Source: Lewinellaceae bacterium (GTDB lineage Bacteria; Bacteroidota; Bacteroidia; Chitinophagales; Saprospiraceae). From it: DNA of 64,000 bases. Below, one piece after another: positions 25,101 to 34,117 of the stretch. Both the position numbers and the translations under genes were made by a program. The notes under the pieces are model-generated. The model was given only the letters and a program-made list of their open reading frames with translations. It had not been told where the DNA came from and did no database searches. Each line of letters opens with the position of its first letter. Position 1 is the stretch's first letter. The stretch covers positions 434,001 through 498,000 of the forward strand of contig JACJYE010000003.1 of the NCBI GenBank assembly GCA_020636255.1. Direction: 5' to 3'.

Positions 25101-25913
25101 TCAACTGATCGCTTCCCGGATGCGCACCAGGCGTTCCAGCAGCGGTTCCAGTTTATCGAGCGGCAGCATATTTGCGCCATCCGATTTGGCCTCTGCCGGC
25201 CGTGGGTGGGTCTCGATGAACAGGCCATCGGCCCCGGTGGCCACACCGGCCCGCGCGATCGTCTCGATGAGCGCCGGCCTGCCGCCGGTCACGCCGCTCG
25301 ATTGGTTGGGCTGCTGCAGAGAGTGCGTGCAATCCAGAACGACCGTAGCCCCAAAAGAGCGCATGGCCGGGATGCTGCGGAAGTCCACGACCAGGTCCTG
25401 ATACCCGAATGTCGTGCCCCGCTCGGTAAGGAATATTTTGTCGTTGCCTGCCTCCAACACTTTTTCCATGGCAAACCGCATAGCCTCAGGGCTGACGAAC
25501 TGTCCTTTTTTGATATTGACCACTTTGCCTGTCTGCCCTGCAGCGGTGAGCAGGCTCGTCTGCCTGCACAAAAAAGCGGGGATCTGCAGGACGTCGACGT
25601 ATTCGGCAGCCATGGCCGCTTCCGGCTCTGAGTGAATATCCGTAGTGACCGGTATATCAAAATGCTCTCCTATCGCTTTCAGAATGCGGAGGGCCTTCTC
25701 ATCGCCGATGCCGGTGAAGGAATCCAGCCGCGAGCGGTTGGCCTTTCGGTAAGACCCTTTGAAAATGTAGGGGATCTGAAATTGGCCGCACAAGCTGTGC
25801 ACCTGTTCCGCGATCTCAAAGGCAATATCCTCGCCTTCGATAGCGCAGGGGCCGGCTATCAGGAAAAAATTTCGGCTGTTGAGGTGTTTCAAACGGGCAA
25901 TCTGGTCTAACAT
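25101..25913 (-). CDS. kdsA: 3-deoxy-8-phosphooctulonate (KDO-8-P) synthase
   Basis: KdsA condenses phosphoenolpyruvate with arabinose 5-phosphate to make KDO-8-phosphate for lipopolysaccharide. The 270 residues cover the whole family. Motifs include NFFLIAGPCAIEGEDIA (about 15-31), FKGSYRKANRS, DIPVTTDIHS, FLTERGTTFGYQ and the C-terminal DGLFIETHPRPAEAKSDG. The presence of the gene confirms a Gram-negative, LPS-bearing envelope. It is flanked by secreted or beta-barrel protein genes on the same strand but is not tightly coupled to them. Confidence 0.95.
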   Translation of the reverse strand: MLDQIARLKHLNSRNFFLIAGPCAIEGEDIAFEIAEQVHSLCGQFQIPYIFKGSYRKANRSRLDSFTGIGDEKALRILKAIGEHFDIPVTTDIHSEPEAAMAAEYVDVLQIPAFLCRQTSLLTAAGQTGKVVNIKKGQFVSPEAMRFAMEKVLEAGNDKIFLTERGTTFGYQDLVVDFRSIPAMRSFGATVVLDCTHSLQQPNQSSGVTGGRPALIETIARAGVATGADGLFIETHPRPAEAKSDGANMLPLDKLEPLLERLVRIREAIS

Positions 25914-26008
25914 GGCACGTCCTGGTTAAGGGTTTGATCCATTAATTCGTTGTTATTCAGAGGCAAATCTAAGAACAAATCAACGGATCAATACCCCAGC
26001 CCAATGAA

Positions 26009-26578
26009 TTAAAGCTTCAGGCTTACTCCCATATTAAAGATGGAGATGCCGTAGCCCACCTCGGCAAAAACGCCCAGGTTCTTAATGGGGTAATAGCTGC
26101 CACCTACGAATGCGCTGTAGGTGAATTTGTTCTGCGCCGGGCTGCTGAACGTGGGCGCGTCATCGCCGACGCTTTTGGAATCGGTGACCGTTTGCTGCAC
26201 TTTGGGAATATTGTAGCCCAGCATAGCGCCACCATATATATCCCAGTTCTCCATGCGGTTGGCATGCGCAGCGGCGCGAAGGCCGAGGATCAGGAACTCA
26301 TTGTCCACGTCTTTGAAATTGCCATCGGGCAGCGCGATCTGATTGGACTGGGAAGAGGAATAAGCGGCATAGCCTCCCAGGCTGAAGTTGGAAGCCAGGC
26401 GCACCCCTATGCGGGCGCTTACCGGCGGAACAATGGTGTTGGGGTTGTCTTTGGCGAAAGTGGAAAAAATACCGATACCGGTTGCCAGTTCGATATCGCC
26501 TTTCTTGAATGTGGTTTGGGAGATTACGCTTGAAAAGCAGAACACCAGAAGGCTAGTGAGGATCACTACGTTTTTCAT
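26009..26578 (-). CDS. Small outer-membrane beta-barrel protein
   Basis: After a signal peptide (MKNVVILTSLLVFCFSSVIS) the 189-residue protein alternates polar and hydrophobic residues in eight or so strands, with turns such as KDVDNEFLILGLRAAAHA and the C-terminal GYGISIFNMGVSLKL. This matches small OmpA/OmpW-like barrels of Bacteroidota. The role may be structural; no ligand is implied. I start at the ATG before the signal peptide, dropping an 18-codon upstream extension. Confidence 0.78.
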   Translation of the reverse strand: MKNVVILTSLLVFCFSSVISQTTFKKGDIELATGIGIFSTFAKDNPNTIVPPVSARIGVRLASNFSLGGYAAYSSSQSNQIALPDGNFKDVDNEFLILGLRAAAHANRMENWDIYGGAMLGYNIPKVQQTVTDSKSVGDDAPTFSSPAQNKFTYSAFVGGSYYPIKNLGVFAEVGYGISIFNMGVSLKL

Positions 26579-26933
26579 GGAATTTCGTCGTTTTATGGTT
26601 TTTAAATCTTTGGGCGCTTTTTGCGCTTCCAAAATTAGGCCGTTATGGTGTATTTTTCAAGTCAATAGGCAAATTTTATTTTGAAAAATGGATGATTTTT
26701 ATCATCAATAAAGAATATAATTCTGTTATATTGATATTGTTTGCAAAAAATTCTGATTAATTGCTTTTTTTAAAATCCCCTACGGCAGCTGTCAACAGGG
26801 GAAAAATTTTAATTTTTCATCATTTTGGGCCACCTCTGCAAACGGGCCGGAACGCTCAAGCCTGAAAAAAACACCGTTGATCATGCTCCCGCGGGCTGGA
26901 GGGCCTTCACCCCTCTGAATAGTTGCAGTTTTT

Positions 26934-27059
26934 TTACATACAAAACACGCCACTTAAACGGCGCCTCATTTTGAGAAATTTTATTTGGCATAAAAAAAAT
27001 TTATCGGCTTCCAATGCCATTTCATCGATTTGCTTCAACCATTTCCGGCTATGTGTCAT
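26934..27059 (-). CDS. Possible 41-codon ORF next to the MITE
   Basis: An ORF beginning MTHSRKWLKQIDEMALEADK and ending KFLKMRRRLSGVFCM lies 5 bp beyond the left target repeat of the MITE. It is basic and could be a gene remnant whose upstream part was displaced by the insertion. I do not recognise it. The rest of 26579-27063 is AT-rich and shows nothing I can name. Confidence 0.25.
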   Translation of the reverse strand: MTHSRKWLKQIDEMALEADKFFLCQIKFLKMRRRLSGVFCM

Positions 27060-27071
27060 TATGTCAATTAG

Positions 27072-27219
27072 GTAACTATTCAGCATGCGGCCTAAAATGC
27101 TCCTGAAAAATTTTGTAGGATTTTTCATGCCTAACCCCTTCTCATTCCCCTTGGAAGGGGAAGGGCGGATTACAAAATTTTGCTTCAGGCCGTAAATCAC
27201 CATGATGCTGAATAGTTAC
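27072..27219. mobile_element. IS66-type MITE with 8-bp target duplication
   Basis: This 148-bp noncoding element begins GTAACTATTCAGCAT and ends with the inverted ATGCTGAATAGTTAC; imperfect pairing extends about 50 bp inward (AAAATTTTGTA against its complement). The octamer TCAATTAG occurs immediately before (27064-27071) and after (27220-27227) it. GTAA ends and 8-bp target repeats are hallmarks of the IS66 family. It encodes no transposase and would need one in trans. A copy of its left end lies at 49922. Confidence 0.85.
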
Positions 27220-27288
27220 TCAATTAGTAAGTATAATGCCTGATTATCAGGCGCTCATTCATTCATTGGCCGATAACCACCCAATTTC

Positions 27289-28509
27289 ATGCGACTAGCC
27301 ATTATCATCACCGTCATACTGCTGTTCGATCTTTACGCTTTTCAGGCTTTCCGGACGCTGGCCCAGAACTGGCAACCGACGTTACGCTACCTGACCTATG
27401 GGATATACTGGCTCATCCCTCTGGCCATGCTGAGCTGGATGTTATGGTCGGGCCCGGGCCACCACCTGAACAAGTATGCTTCCACTTTGTTGCGCACGAT
27501 CTTTTTCATCGTATATATTTCCAAGCTGCTGGTCGTCGGTTTTCTGTTCATCGATGACCTTCGCCGCGCCACATCCTTCGTTTACAACCAGTTTGCCGGA
27601 AGCAAAAATTACGATCCCAGCAGGTCCCGCTTCCTCACTCAAATGGGCCTGCTGATAGGCGCCGTCCCTTTCGTTTCCCTCGTCTGGGGCGTAGTGCGCA
27701 ACCCATATCGCTACACCCTTTTCAAAGAAACGGTAAAGATCCCCAATCTGCCGGCCGCGTTGAACGGCTTACGCATCGTACAGATCTCCGACATCCATAC
27801 CGGCAGCTTTTTGCTCAAAGAACCGGTGCGCAATTCCATCACCCTGGTCAATGAACAAAAGCCCGACCTCGTCTTTTTCACCGGCGACCTGGTAAATGCC
27901 CTGGCCAAAGAAGCGGAGCCTTTCCTCGACGTCTTCGACAAAGTGCAGTCCAAATACGGCGTGTACTCGATCCTGGGCAACCATGACTACGGCGACTACC
28001 ACGAATGGGAAAACCCCGAGGATAAGAAGGCCAACTTCGAGCTGCTCAAATCCATGCACCAACAGCTCGGCTGGGACCTCATGCTCAACGAAAACCGGAT
28101 GCTGGATATCAATGGGGAACAACTAGCCGTCATCGGCGTGGAGAACTATTCTTCCCACCCGCGTTTCCCTAAATACGGCGACCTGAAAAAAGCCTACGAA
28201 GGCACTTCCGACGCCAGCCTGAAGCTGCTGCTTTCCCACGACCCTTCCCACTGGACGGACCAGGTGATCAAAGACTTCAAGGATATCGCCATCACTTTCT
28301 CGGGCCATACCCACGGTATGCAGTTCGGCGTCGAGATCCCGGGCTGGATCAAATGGAGCCCCATCAAGTACGTTTACAAGCAATGGGCCGGATTGTACAA
28401 GCAGGGCCAGCAGTACCTCTATGTCAACCGCGGCCTGGGCTACCTTGGTTATCCTGGCCGGGTAGGTATCCTTCCGGAGATCACGCTTGTGGAACTTCGC
28501 ACGGCATAG
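27289..28509 (+). CDS. Membrane-anchored metallophosphoesterase
   Basis: A 406-residue protein with about four N-terminal membrane helices (residues 1-130) and a calcineurin-like catalytic domain. Dinuclear-metal motifs are present in order: DIHTGS near 164, FFTGDLVN near 196, GNHDYGDY near 227, a histidine in LLSHDPSH near 306, and GHTHGMQ near 335. Members act on phosphomonoesters or on lipid/UDP substrates such as UDP-diacylglucosamine. A membrane-side lipid substrate fits the architecture, but the target is unknown. Confidence 0.88.
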   Translation: MRLAIIITVILLFDLYAFQAFRTLAQNWQPTLRYLTYGIYWLIPLAMLSWMLWSGPGHHLNKYASTLLRTIFFIVYISKLLVVGFLFIDDLRRATSFVYNQFAGSKNYDPSRSRFLTQMGLLIGAVPFVSLVWGVVRNPYRYTLFKETVKIPNLPAALNGLRIVQISDIHTGSFLLKEPVRNSITLVNEQKPDLVFFTGDLVNALAKEAEPFLDVFDKVQSKYGVYSILGNHDYGDYHEWENPEDKKANFELLKSMHQQLGWDLMLNENRMLDINGEQLAVIGVENYSSHPRFPKYGDLKKAYEGTSDASLKLLLSHDPSHWTDQVIKDFKDIAITFSGHTHGMQFGVEIPGWIKWSPIKYVYKQWAGLYKQGQQYLYVNRGLGYLGYPGRVGILPEITLVELRTA

Positions 28510-28560
28510 CGCTTCATCGGGACGGCCGGGCAGGTAAGGCTGCGAAGAAGGATCGATGAT

Positions 28561-28662
28561 GCCCTTTGGGCGAGATGGTGGCTCCGCCCCTGCTGCCTTG
28601 AGCCCACGGGCGCCGCCCGTGGTTGAAGTGTTTACGCCCTTTGGGCGAAATGGAAGCTCCGC
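28561..28662 (+). repeat. Two copies of a GCCCTTTGGGCGA intergenic repeat
   Basis: Copies at 28561-28588 and 28636-28662 share GCCCTTTGGGCGA followed by ATGG and GCTCCGCC. Between them lies a GCCCACGGGCGCC/GGCGCCCGTGGG-like hairpin. This is probably a small dispersed palindrome cluster that also serves as a transcript end between two convergent genes. Confidence 0.6.
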
Positions 28663-28680
28663 CACAACTGCTTTATGGCC

Positions 28681-29808
28681 TTAGTACTCTAGGTATGGCG
28701 CCAGCTTCTCTACCAGCTCAGGGGGCAAAGCCTTCACCCCATTCACATCCAGAATTGAACTGAAAGCGCCGTGATTGGACCTGTACGCCACAATGGCATT
28801 GGCCTGTTTCCAGTTGAGATAGGGATGCGCCTGCAAGCTCTGCGCGTCCGCCTGGTTGATATATAACTTCCGCAATACAGGAGAGGGCTGCAAAAACGGC
28901 CTTATGCGCTGGAAGGTGCTGTCGGGCAGGCCGTAGGTTTCCGCGACCTGGCCAACGTGGGCAAAGCCGCCAAGTTTATCGCGGAAAGCGATAATGCGAC
29001 GGGCATAAGCGGGGCCTATGCCCCGAAGCTGTTCCCATTCTCCGGCCGTAGCCTGGTTGATATCTATAGCCAGCGTAACCCGGCCGTCCTCCCTGCTCAA
29101 AACCTCCGGCTTTTGGCCTTTACGGGCCTCCAGGCTATCCGTTGGTTGCCCGATCCGTATAAGAGGTGCAAGCCTTTCATAGTCTTCCGCTCTGAGGCCG
29201 TAAACCCTGCCAAAGTCCTCCGGATGGCGAAACCGGCCTCCCTTCTGACGGTATTTATGAATATTGGCCGCCACACGCGCAGGCAGCCCCAGGCGCTGAA
29301 ACTCGGCCTCCGATGCGGTATTAGGGTCGAAGGGAAAACTTTCGGCTATAGCCTGCTTTTGTTGCCGCCGGACAGCGCTTTGCGCCCTTTCTTTGCCCTC
29401 GATGCGAATGTAGGGCGCCAGGCGTTCGTAGTCCTCTTGCTTCAGGGTGTATATCTTCTGCAGGTCTTCCGCCCGGCGAAACGGGCCCACGCCTTCGCGG
29501 TAGCGCACGACGGTGCGCGCCAGTTTTTCCGGCAGGCCCAACAACCGAAGGCTATCTTCGGGCAAAGTGTTGGGGTCGAAAGGGAAAAGTGCGGCAGTGG
29601 CAGGGCGCCCGCCGCCCGATGCTTTCTCTACCTGCTGCCAGAATGCGTCAATCTCCTCCTGATATGCTGCTTCGGTGTCTTCCGCTTCCGGGAAGATTAA
29701 CGGATAGGCCTTCGGCGCCAGGAAGGCCAACAGGCTAAGGAGTGCCAGTATGAACGCGCCGTTACGCTCGGCGCGGGTATAGTAGAAATATTCCTGGAGG
29801 AAGTTCAT
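28681..29808 (-). CDS. Helix-hairpin-helix protein with four ComEA-like modules
   Basis: The 375-residue protein has one N-terminal membrane helix (about 18-38) and four HhH modules, the first two followed by near-identical LKQEDYERLAPYIRIEG and LRAEDYERLAPLIRIGQ segments. The third has the classical DINQATAGEWEQLRGIGPAYARRI pattern (split here around residue 250). Such modules bind DNA backbone, and in naturally competent cells ComEA-type proteins hold incoming DNA. It precedes comEC on the same strand by 85 bp in the reverse sense, supporting a role in DNA uptake. Two modules are closer to the T2SS-K type. Confidence 0.85.
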   Translation of the reverse strand: MNFLQEYFYYTRAERNGAFILALLSLLAFLAPKAYPLIFPEAEDTEAAYQEEIDAFWQQVEKASGGGRPATAALFPFDPNTLPEDSLRLLGLPEKLARTVVRYREGVGPFRRAEDLQKIYTLKQEDYERLAPYIRIEGKERAQSAVRRQQKQAIAESFPFDPNTASEAEFQRLGLPARVAANIHKYRQKGGRFRHPEDFGRVYGLRAEDYERLAPLIRIGQPTDSLEARKGQKPEVLSREDGRVTLAIDINQATAGEWEQLRGIGPAYARRIIAFRDKLGGFAHVGQVAETYGLPDSTFQRIRPFLQPSPVLRKLYINQADAQSLQAHPYLNWKQANAIVAYRSNHGAFSSILDVNGVKALPPELVEKLAPYLEY

Positions 29809-29828
29809 GAGGTTGAGGTTAAAGTGAA

Positions 29829-29871
29829 GTAACCATCAAAAAGATCGTAGAACTTGTTCTTTGAACACTAC
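29829..29871 (-). promoter_or_regulatory. Shared leader motif, copy 3
   Basis: On the minus strand this is AACAAGTTCTACGATC followed by TTTTTGATGGTTACTTC, 20 nt upstream of the HhH-protein start. It also carries the GTAGTGTTCAAAG upstream half seen in copy 1. Confidence 0.55.
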
Positions 29872-29893
29872 TGAGTTTGAGGTTGGCGCCTTT

Positions 29894-31975
29894 TTATTTC
29901 AGTATCCAGGCGCCATCTGTCCCGGTGTAGTGGCAGGGGATGCCGAGCTCCTGGCATTCCCGGCGCCAGGACTGAACCTTACGGTAGGCATTTGAACCGT
30001 CGATGATCACGATGCCGGCATCCAGCTTTCCTGCCAGATCGTTTATCGAAAGGCCCGCGTTGTTACAGAGCAGGACGGCATCGACAGCCAGCCGCCCGGA
30101 AGGGCCGGGCAAGCGCCCGTCCTGAAGGATGGCCAGGCGGAACCGCCCGAACTGCAGGAAACCACTTCCAATCCGCCAATGGCAGCCCTGCCCTGAATCG
30201 GAAAGGGCCAGTACGGGTAGTTCGGCAGCTCCCCGGTACCAACGGTATTGCTGTGCTGCATAGAGCAGGCTGCTTTCTTCCAGCCCTTCGGACTGAAAGC
30301 TGGCGGCCTGCTGCCCGTCGAAAAGGTCGATGGCGGTACCGCCTCTGATGTGGTAGATAGCCAGGGCCTCCTGTTTCCGCCAGGACCAGTGTTGCAAGTT
30401 GTACAGGATGCCTACGAACAAGAGGGCCGCCATAGCGCCCAGCAGCCAGCGAAAAGCCCTCCTTTCGGCCGCAGCCACGATGCCTGCAAGCATAGTGTAC
30501 AACAAAGCTACTACCGCCGGCCCTGCCCAGACCCCTTCCAACAGGCCTCCCGGAAGCTGCCGGATCAGGAAGATGAGGGCATTCACGCCCCATACCAGCC
30601 AGTACAATACCTGGCCGGCCAGCCAACCAAGCAATGGTACGGCGTGCAGCGCCAGCAGCGACAGGCCCGATAACAGGATGAAAGCCGCCGCCGGCACGAC
30701 GACAAGGCCTGACAGCCAGAAATAAACGGGGAACTGATGAAAGTAATACAGGCTAATGGGCAGCGTGGTAAGCTGCGCCGCCAGCGATACGGACACCAGC
30801 TTCCAGAGGTAATCCCCCCCCCTGTTCCTGATATACCAAAGCCGATAAAAACGCGGCTGAAAATATACGATGCCCAGCACGGCCAGGTAGGATAACTGAA
30901 AGCCTGGGCTGAACAGCAGATACGGGCTGGTGCATAACAGGCAAAAAGCGGAAGCTGCCAGGGTGTTGTAGATATTGGTATGTCGCCTGAACGCCTGGCC
31001 TGCCGACAAAAAGGAGAACATAGCCGCTGCCCGGAGTACCGATGGCGAAGCGCCCGCCAGCAATGCGAACCCCCAGACGCACAGCAGGAGCAGTGCCAGC
31101 CGTGCGAAACGCCAGGTGCGGCCGGAAAAGGGCATCAGGCCCAACAAGTAAGCCACAAGTATCTGGACAATGCCCACATGCAGGCCAGAAACAGCCAGTA
31201 CGTGCATAGCCCCCGTCTGCGCATAGGCGTTGCGCACCTCCTCACTTAGCCCGGCCTTATAACCCAGCAGCAGAGCAGCGGCAACGGCAAATTCGTTCTC
31301 TGTCGGCAGGAATGCCCGAAGTATGTTAATACAATGCCCCCTCAACCGGCTTACCTGGCTGAAGAAACCGGGGCAGTGGCCCAGCAGTTGCCACTCCCCC
31401 TCCCTGATAAATGCCTGGTAGTGTATATTCCGAAAATGCAGGTAACGGGCATAGTCAAACGCCTTAGGGTTGAGCGGTGGCGGTACTGGTTGCACTTTGC
31501 AACGCAACAGGGCTACGTCGCCAGGGCCAAGCGTTCGGCTGGGGGCAGTGATATCAAAATACGCCAGCAGGCGCCCGCCAGCGGGGCGTACCTGGCTGCC
31601 GCCCTGCGCCACTGCCCGAACGGCCAGCGTTGCTTTCAGGCTGTTCGAAGCAGGTTCCAGAGCTTCGACCCGGCCTATCAGCAGGCAATGGGCCGTTGGC
31701 GATATCCGCCTGGAAAAATGCCCGGGCAACCGGCGTTCATCGTAAGCATCAACCAATGAAAGGCCCAGGCAGAAGAGGAAAAGGTTAAGCGCCGCGCCAA
31801 ACCACCAACGGCGCCGGTAGCGCGCCGGGGCCTTCTGCCAGTATGCCAGCAGTGCCAACGAAACGGCCAGCGCCGCCCAGGCCCATTGCTGGTGGCCCGC
31901 CATCGTTTCCCCTGCCACAACCCCTGCAGCCAGGGGCAACAGCAGGCGGGCCATAGGATATTCCCGCCAGTTCAT
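29894..31975 (-). CDS. comEC: ComEC/Rec2-type DNA-uptake channel, without an obvious MBL domain
   Basis: The 693-residue membrane protein should form the inner-membrane channel for single-stranded DNA during transformation. It has two N-terminal helices, an OB-like extracytoplasmic domain, and the Competence domain (about 215-500) with the hallmark AVSGLHVGIVQ near residue 261. After the last helices only ~150 residues remain, without the HxHxDH metallo-beta-lactamase motif found in Bacillus ComEC. Many Bacteroidota homologs are described as shorter at this end; whether this one keeps nuclease function is doubtful. The HhH protein gene lies immediately downstream. Confidence 0.88.
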   Translation of the reverse strand: MNWREYPMARLLLPLAAGVVAGETMAGHQQWAWAALAVSLALLAYWQKAPARYRRRWWFGAALNLFLFCLGLSLVDAYDERRLPGHFSRRISPTAHCLLIGRVEALEPASNSLKATLAVRAVAQGGSQVRPAGGRLLAYFDITAPSRTLGPGDVALLRCKVQPVPPPLNPKAFDYARYLHFRNIHYQAFIREGEWQLLGHCPGFFSQVSRLRGHCINILRAFLPTENEFAVAAALLLGYKAGLSEEVRNAYAQTGAMHVLAVSGLHVGIVQILVAYLLGLMPFSGRTWRFARLALLLLCVWGFALLAGASPSVLRAAAMFSFLSAGQAFRRHTNIYNTLAASAFCLLCTSPYLLFSPGFQLSYLAVLGIVYFQPRFYRLWYIRNRGGDYLWKLVSVSLAAQLTTLPISLYYFHQFPVYFWLSGLVVVPAAAFILLSGLSLLALHAVPLLGWLAGQVLYWLVWGVNALIFLIRQLPGGLLEGVWAGPAVVALLYTMLAGIVAAAERRAFRWLLGAMAALLFVGILYNLQHWSWRKQEALAIYHIRGGTAIDLFDGQQAASFQSEGLEESSLLYAAQQYRWYRGAAELPVLALSDSGQGCHWRIGSGFLQFGRFRLAILQDGRLPGPSGRLAVDAVLLCNNAGLSINDLAGKLDAGIVIIDGSNAYRKVQSWRRECQELGIPCHYTGTDGAWILK

Positions 31976-32037
31976 AATGGTAAAATTTGGGGCGTTTCGC
32001 ATTTGGTTTCCTGTCAGGCAAGTTAGCCTCTTTACAT

Positions 32038-32070
32038 GGGTAATAGTGGGTAATTTTGGGTAAAATCGGG
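32038..32070 (+). repeat. Four 10-bp-phased GGGTAA repeats (G-quadruplex pattern)
   Basis: GGG triplets start at 32038, 32048, 32058 and 32068, each followed by TAA. This gives G3N7 three times plus a final G3, which fits the usual quadruplex rule, and also a helically phased direct repeat. It lies 63 bp upstream of the comEC start. Confidence 0.6.
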
Positions 32071-32151
32071 TAAACGGCCCCTGCAGTGGCGATAGATTTT
32101 GTTTAACTAGCTTATGCTTTGATTAACAAACCTTTAAAGTTCCGCAACCAG

Positions 32152-32170
32152 TAGTGTATAGTTTACACTA
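32152..32170. promoter_or_regulatory. Palindrome TAGTGTA-N5-TACACTA, candidate NrtR-type operator
   Basis: Perfect 7-bp half-sites flank a 5-nt spacer, 98 bp upstream of the NUDIX-fold regulator. The shape suits a dimeric winged-helix regulator, so autoregulation is likely. No exact -7 box is visible between it and the start. Confidence 0.5.
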
Positions 32171-32267
32171 ATTCCAAGTTGTTTGATTGGATTTGCGTGA
32201 ACAATTGACTAATTTCAACCCTTGTATAGAAACGAAATAAATTACAGCCAGCTATCTAACGACGGTA

Positions 32268-33014
32268 ATGAACGAGTTCAACGAATACTTCAAATCCGCC
32301 TTCACCGTAGACAACGTCATTTTGGGCTTTGATGAAGGGGATATGAAAGTCTTGCTGATAAAACGTGGTGAAGAGCCTTATAAGGGGAAATGGGCCTTGC
32401 CGGGGTATTTCGTGTACCCCAATGAAGACCTGGACGCTGCTGCAAAACGGGTACTCGATGAGCTCACTGGCCTGCGCAATGTTTACCTGGAGCAGGTAAA
32501 AACCTTCGGCACTGTCAACCGGCACCCCTTCGGAAGGGTCATCACCGTAGCGTATTTCTCCCTGATCAAGATCAGCGATTATGCCATTCAGGCCTCATCC
32601 ATCGCCCAGAAGGCGAAATGGCATTCGGTGGCCCGCGTGAAAGACCTCGCTTTCGACCATAATGAGATCCTGGATGCCTGTTTTAACCGCCTGAAGTGGC
32701 TGATCCGCTCGCGGCCCGTTGGCTTTGAGTTGCTGCCGCCCAAATTCACCCTGACCGAACTACAACACCTTTACGAGGCCATCCTTGAAACGGAGCTCGA
32801 CAAGCGCAATTTCCGCAAGAAGATCCTTTCCATGAACCTGCTCATCGACCTGGACGAGACCCAGGAAGGGGTAGCCCACCGGCCTGCCAGGTTGTATCAG
32901 TTCGATAAGGAAAAATATGAAGAGTTTCTCGCCGAAGGATTCAGCTTTGAGCTTAAAGAGAGCAAAAAGAAGGAAAAGCCTTCATTCAAAAAGGCCAGCC
33001 CCAGCTTTCCCTGA
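32268..33014 (+). CDS. NUDIX-fold transcriptional regulator (NrtR/AraR-like)
   Basis: Residues 1-145 form a NUDIX domain and about 150-230 a winged-helix domain typical of NrtR-like regulators (LLPPKFTLTELQHLYEAILE, KRNFRKKILSM). The Nudix box region reads GYFVYPNEDLDAAAKRVLDE and lacks the REUXEE glutamates, so hydrolysis is unlikely and the domain probably senses a metabolite. In Bacteroidota such proteins control NAD or pentose use. The C-terminal tail is very lysine-rich. Its stop codon abuts that of the convergent lipoprotein gene. Confidence 0.88.
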   Translation: MNEFNEYFKSAFTVDNVILGFDEGDMKVLLIKRGEEPYKGKWALPGYFVYPNEDLDAAAKRVLDELTGLRNVYLEQVKTFGTVNRHPFGRVITVAYFSLIKISDYAIQASSIAQKAKWHSVARVKDLAFDHNEILDACFNRLKWLIRSRPVGFELLPPKFTLTELQHLYEAILETELDKRNFRKKILSMNLLIDLDETQEGVAHRPARLYQFDKEKYEEFLAEGFSFELKESKKKEKPSFKKASPSFP

Positions 33015-33800
33015 TCAGTATACCATGCCAAAGGTATCGAACACTTTCACTTCGATCTGGTTGCCGTATTGTGAGCGATAATCGTTCAGCAGCCCGGCCA
33101 GCGCATCGTCACTTTCCACGAGGTGGTACTGAAAGGACAATGCGCCGTCAGGTGCGACGCTATTGGGCAGCTGAGCCTTGCCGTTCTGGATGGTGAAATA
33201 ACCGTAGTTGCCGTTTTTCAGGCTTTGGGGCTCGCACAGGCCCAGAATATCCTGAACCAGTTGTTCCGCGACATCCTTCATGTCTCCGCTTTCATAGGAG
33301 ACATAACCCCAAACCGACTCCGGAGGTATCCGCCTGAGCTGGGGGTCCAGCAACACGACGCCTCCGCCGTTCTCGAGGCTAAGGTTGTACGCTTCCGACG
33401 TCACGACCAGTTGTCCCTGAGAGGCTACCGACTTGCGCAGGCCTACTTCCACCGAGTAGTACCCTCCTTGCAGTATCCCCACTTTCGGCGCTGCCGTGGC
33501 GGGCGCCTGCCCCGGAGCGCACTCACCGTTCTGTTGTATCTCATTGATGGAAAGCGAAATTGTGCCCTGCACCTGCCTGATATCATAGGCGATAACCGAA
33601 TTGGAGCATTCCACGTCGTCGATGGTACGCAAGCGGAATTCCAGGAAGCGGCCCTGCGGCGTCAGGGTTTCCCAAAGGCCGAGGTAAAACTCATCTTCAA
33701 CATCGGGTACGATGATCGGGTCGTCCAGAGAACGAAGGTTACACCCTGTGCCCAGAACAAAGCAACCCAATGCAGCAAGCCAGGTGAATATGCGGCGCAT
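33015..33800 (-). CDS. Lipoprotein of unknown function
   Basis: A 261-residue protein with a lipoprotein signal (VLGTGC, Cys20). The mature part is rich in short strands and has three cysteines, with no motif I recognise. Its last codon abuts the stop of the NUDIX regulator in a convergent TGATCA arrangement, so no terminator separates them. The likely location is the outer-membrane face. Confidence 0.68.
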   Translation of the reverse strand: MRRIFTWLAALGCFVLGTGCNLRSLDDPIIVPDVEDEFYLGLWETLTPQGRFLEFRLRTIDDVECSNSVIAYDIRQVQGTISLSINEIQQNGECAPGQAPATAAPKVGILQGGYYSVEVGLRKSVASQGQLVVTSEAYNLSLENGGGVVLLDPQLRRIPPESVWGYVSYESGDMKDVAEQLVQDILGLCEPQSLKNGNYGYFTIQNGKAQLPNSVAPDGALSFQYHLVESDDALAGLLNDYRSQYGNQIEVKVFDTFGMVY

Positions 33801-34117
33801 CTTGTTCGTTTTTACAGCTATCTTTTACAGGAGAAACGGCATAACGCGGGAAACGCTGCTTTCCCGGCGGGTAATCTTAAAAATAAGGTTTTTCTCCGCT
33901 TTTTTCTATGCCAGTGCCCAACTTTTTCGGATTTTAAAGGGGCAAAATAGGGGAACACAGCAGCGGGTTGCATCTTTACAAGGAAAAGGTACCGGCCCTT
34001 TTGGCCTAAAGATGCCTGTTGTTTGTCCTTTTTTTTTTGACGGCGCCCTGATAATGCTGTTTTTCCCTGCTTGATCCGCCCCAAAGCCCGGGCGGCCCAA
34101 TCAAACCCGGCTGATAT
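33801..34117. other. Intergenic region before the exporter operon
   Basis: This region is moderately AT-rich with a poly-T tract near 34026-34038 and a short GGGAAA/TTTCCC stem at 33849. I see no gene. A promoter for the exporter operon is expected, but no exact TAnnTTTG box was found. Confidence 0.35.

Noticed and set aside
26934..27203. 89-codon minus-strand ORF through the MITE
   Set aside because: It crosses the target duplication and the terminal repeat, so most of its sequence is element DNA, not an ancestral gene.
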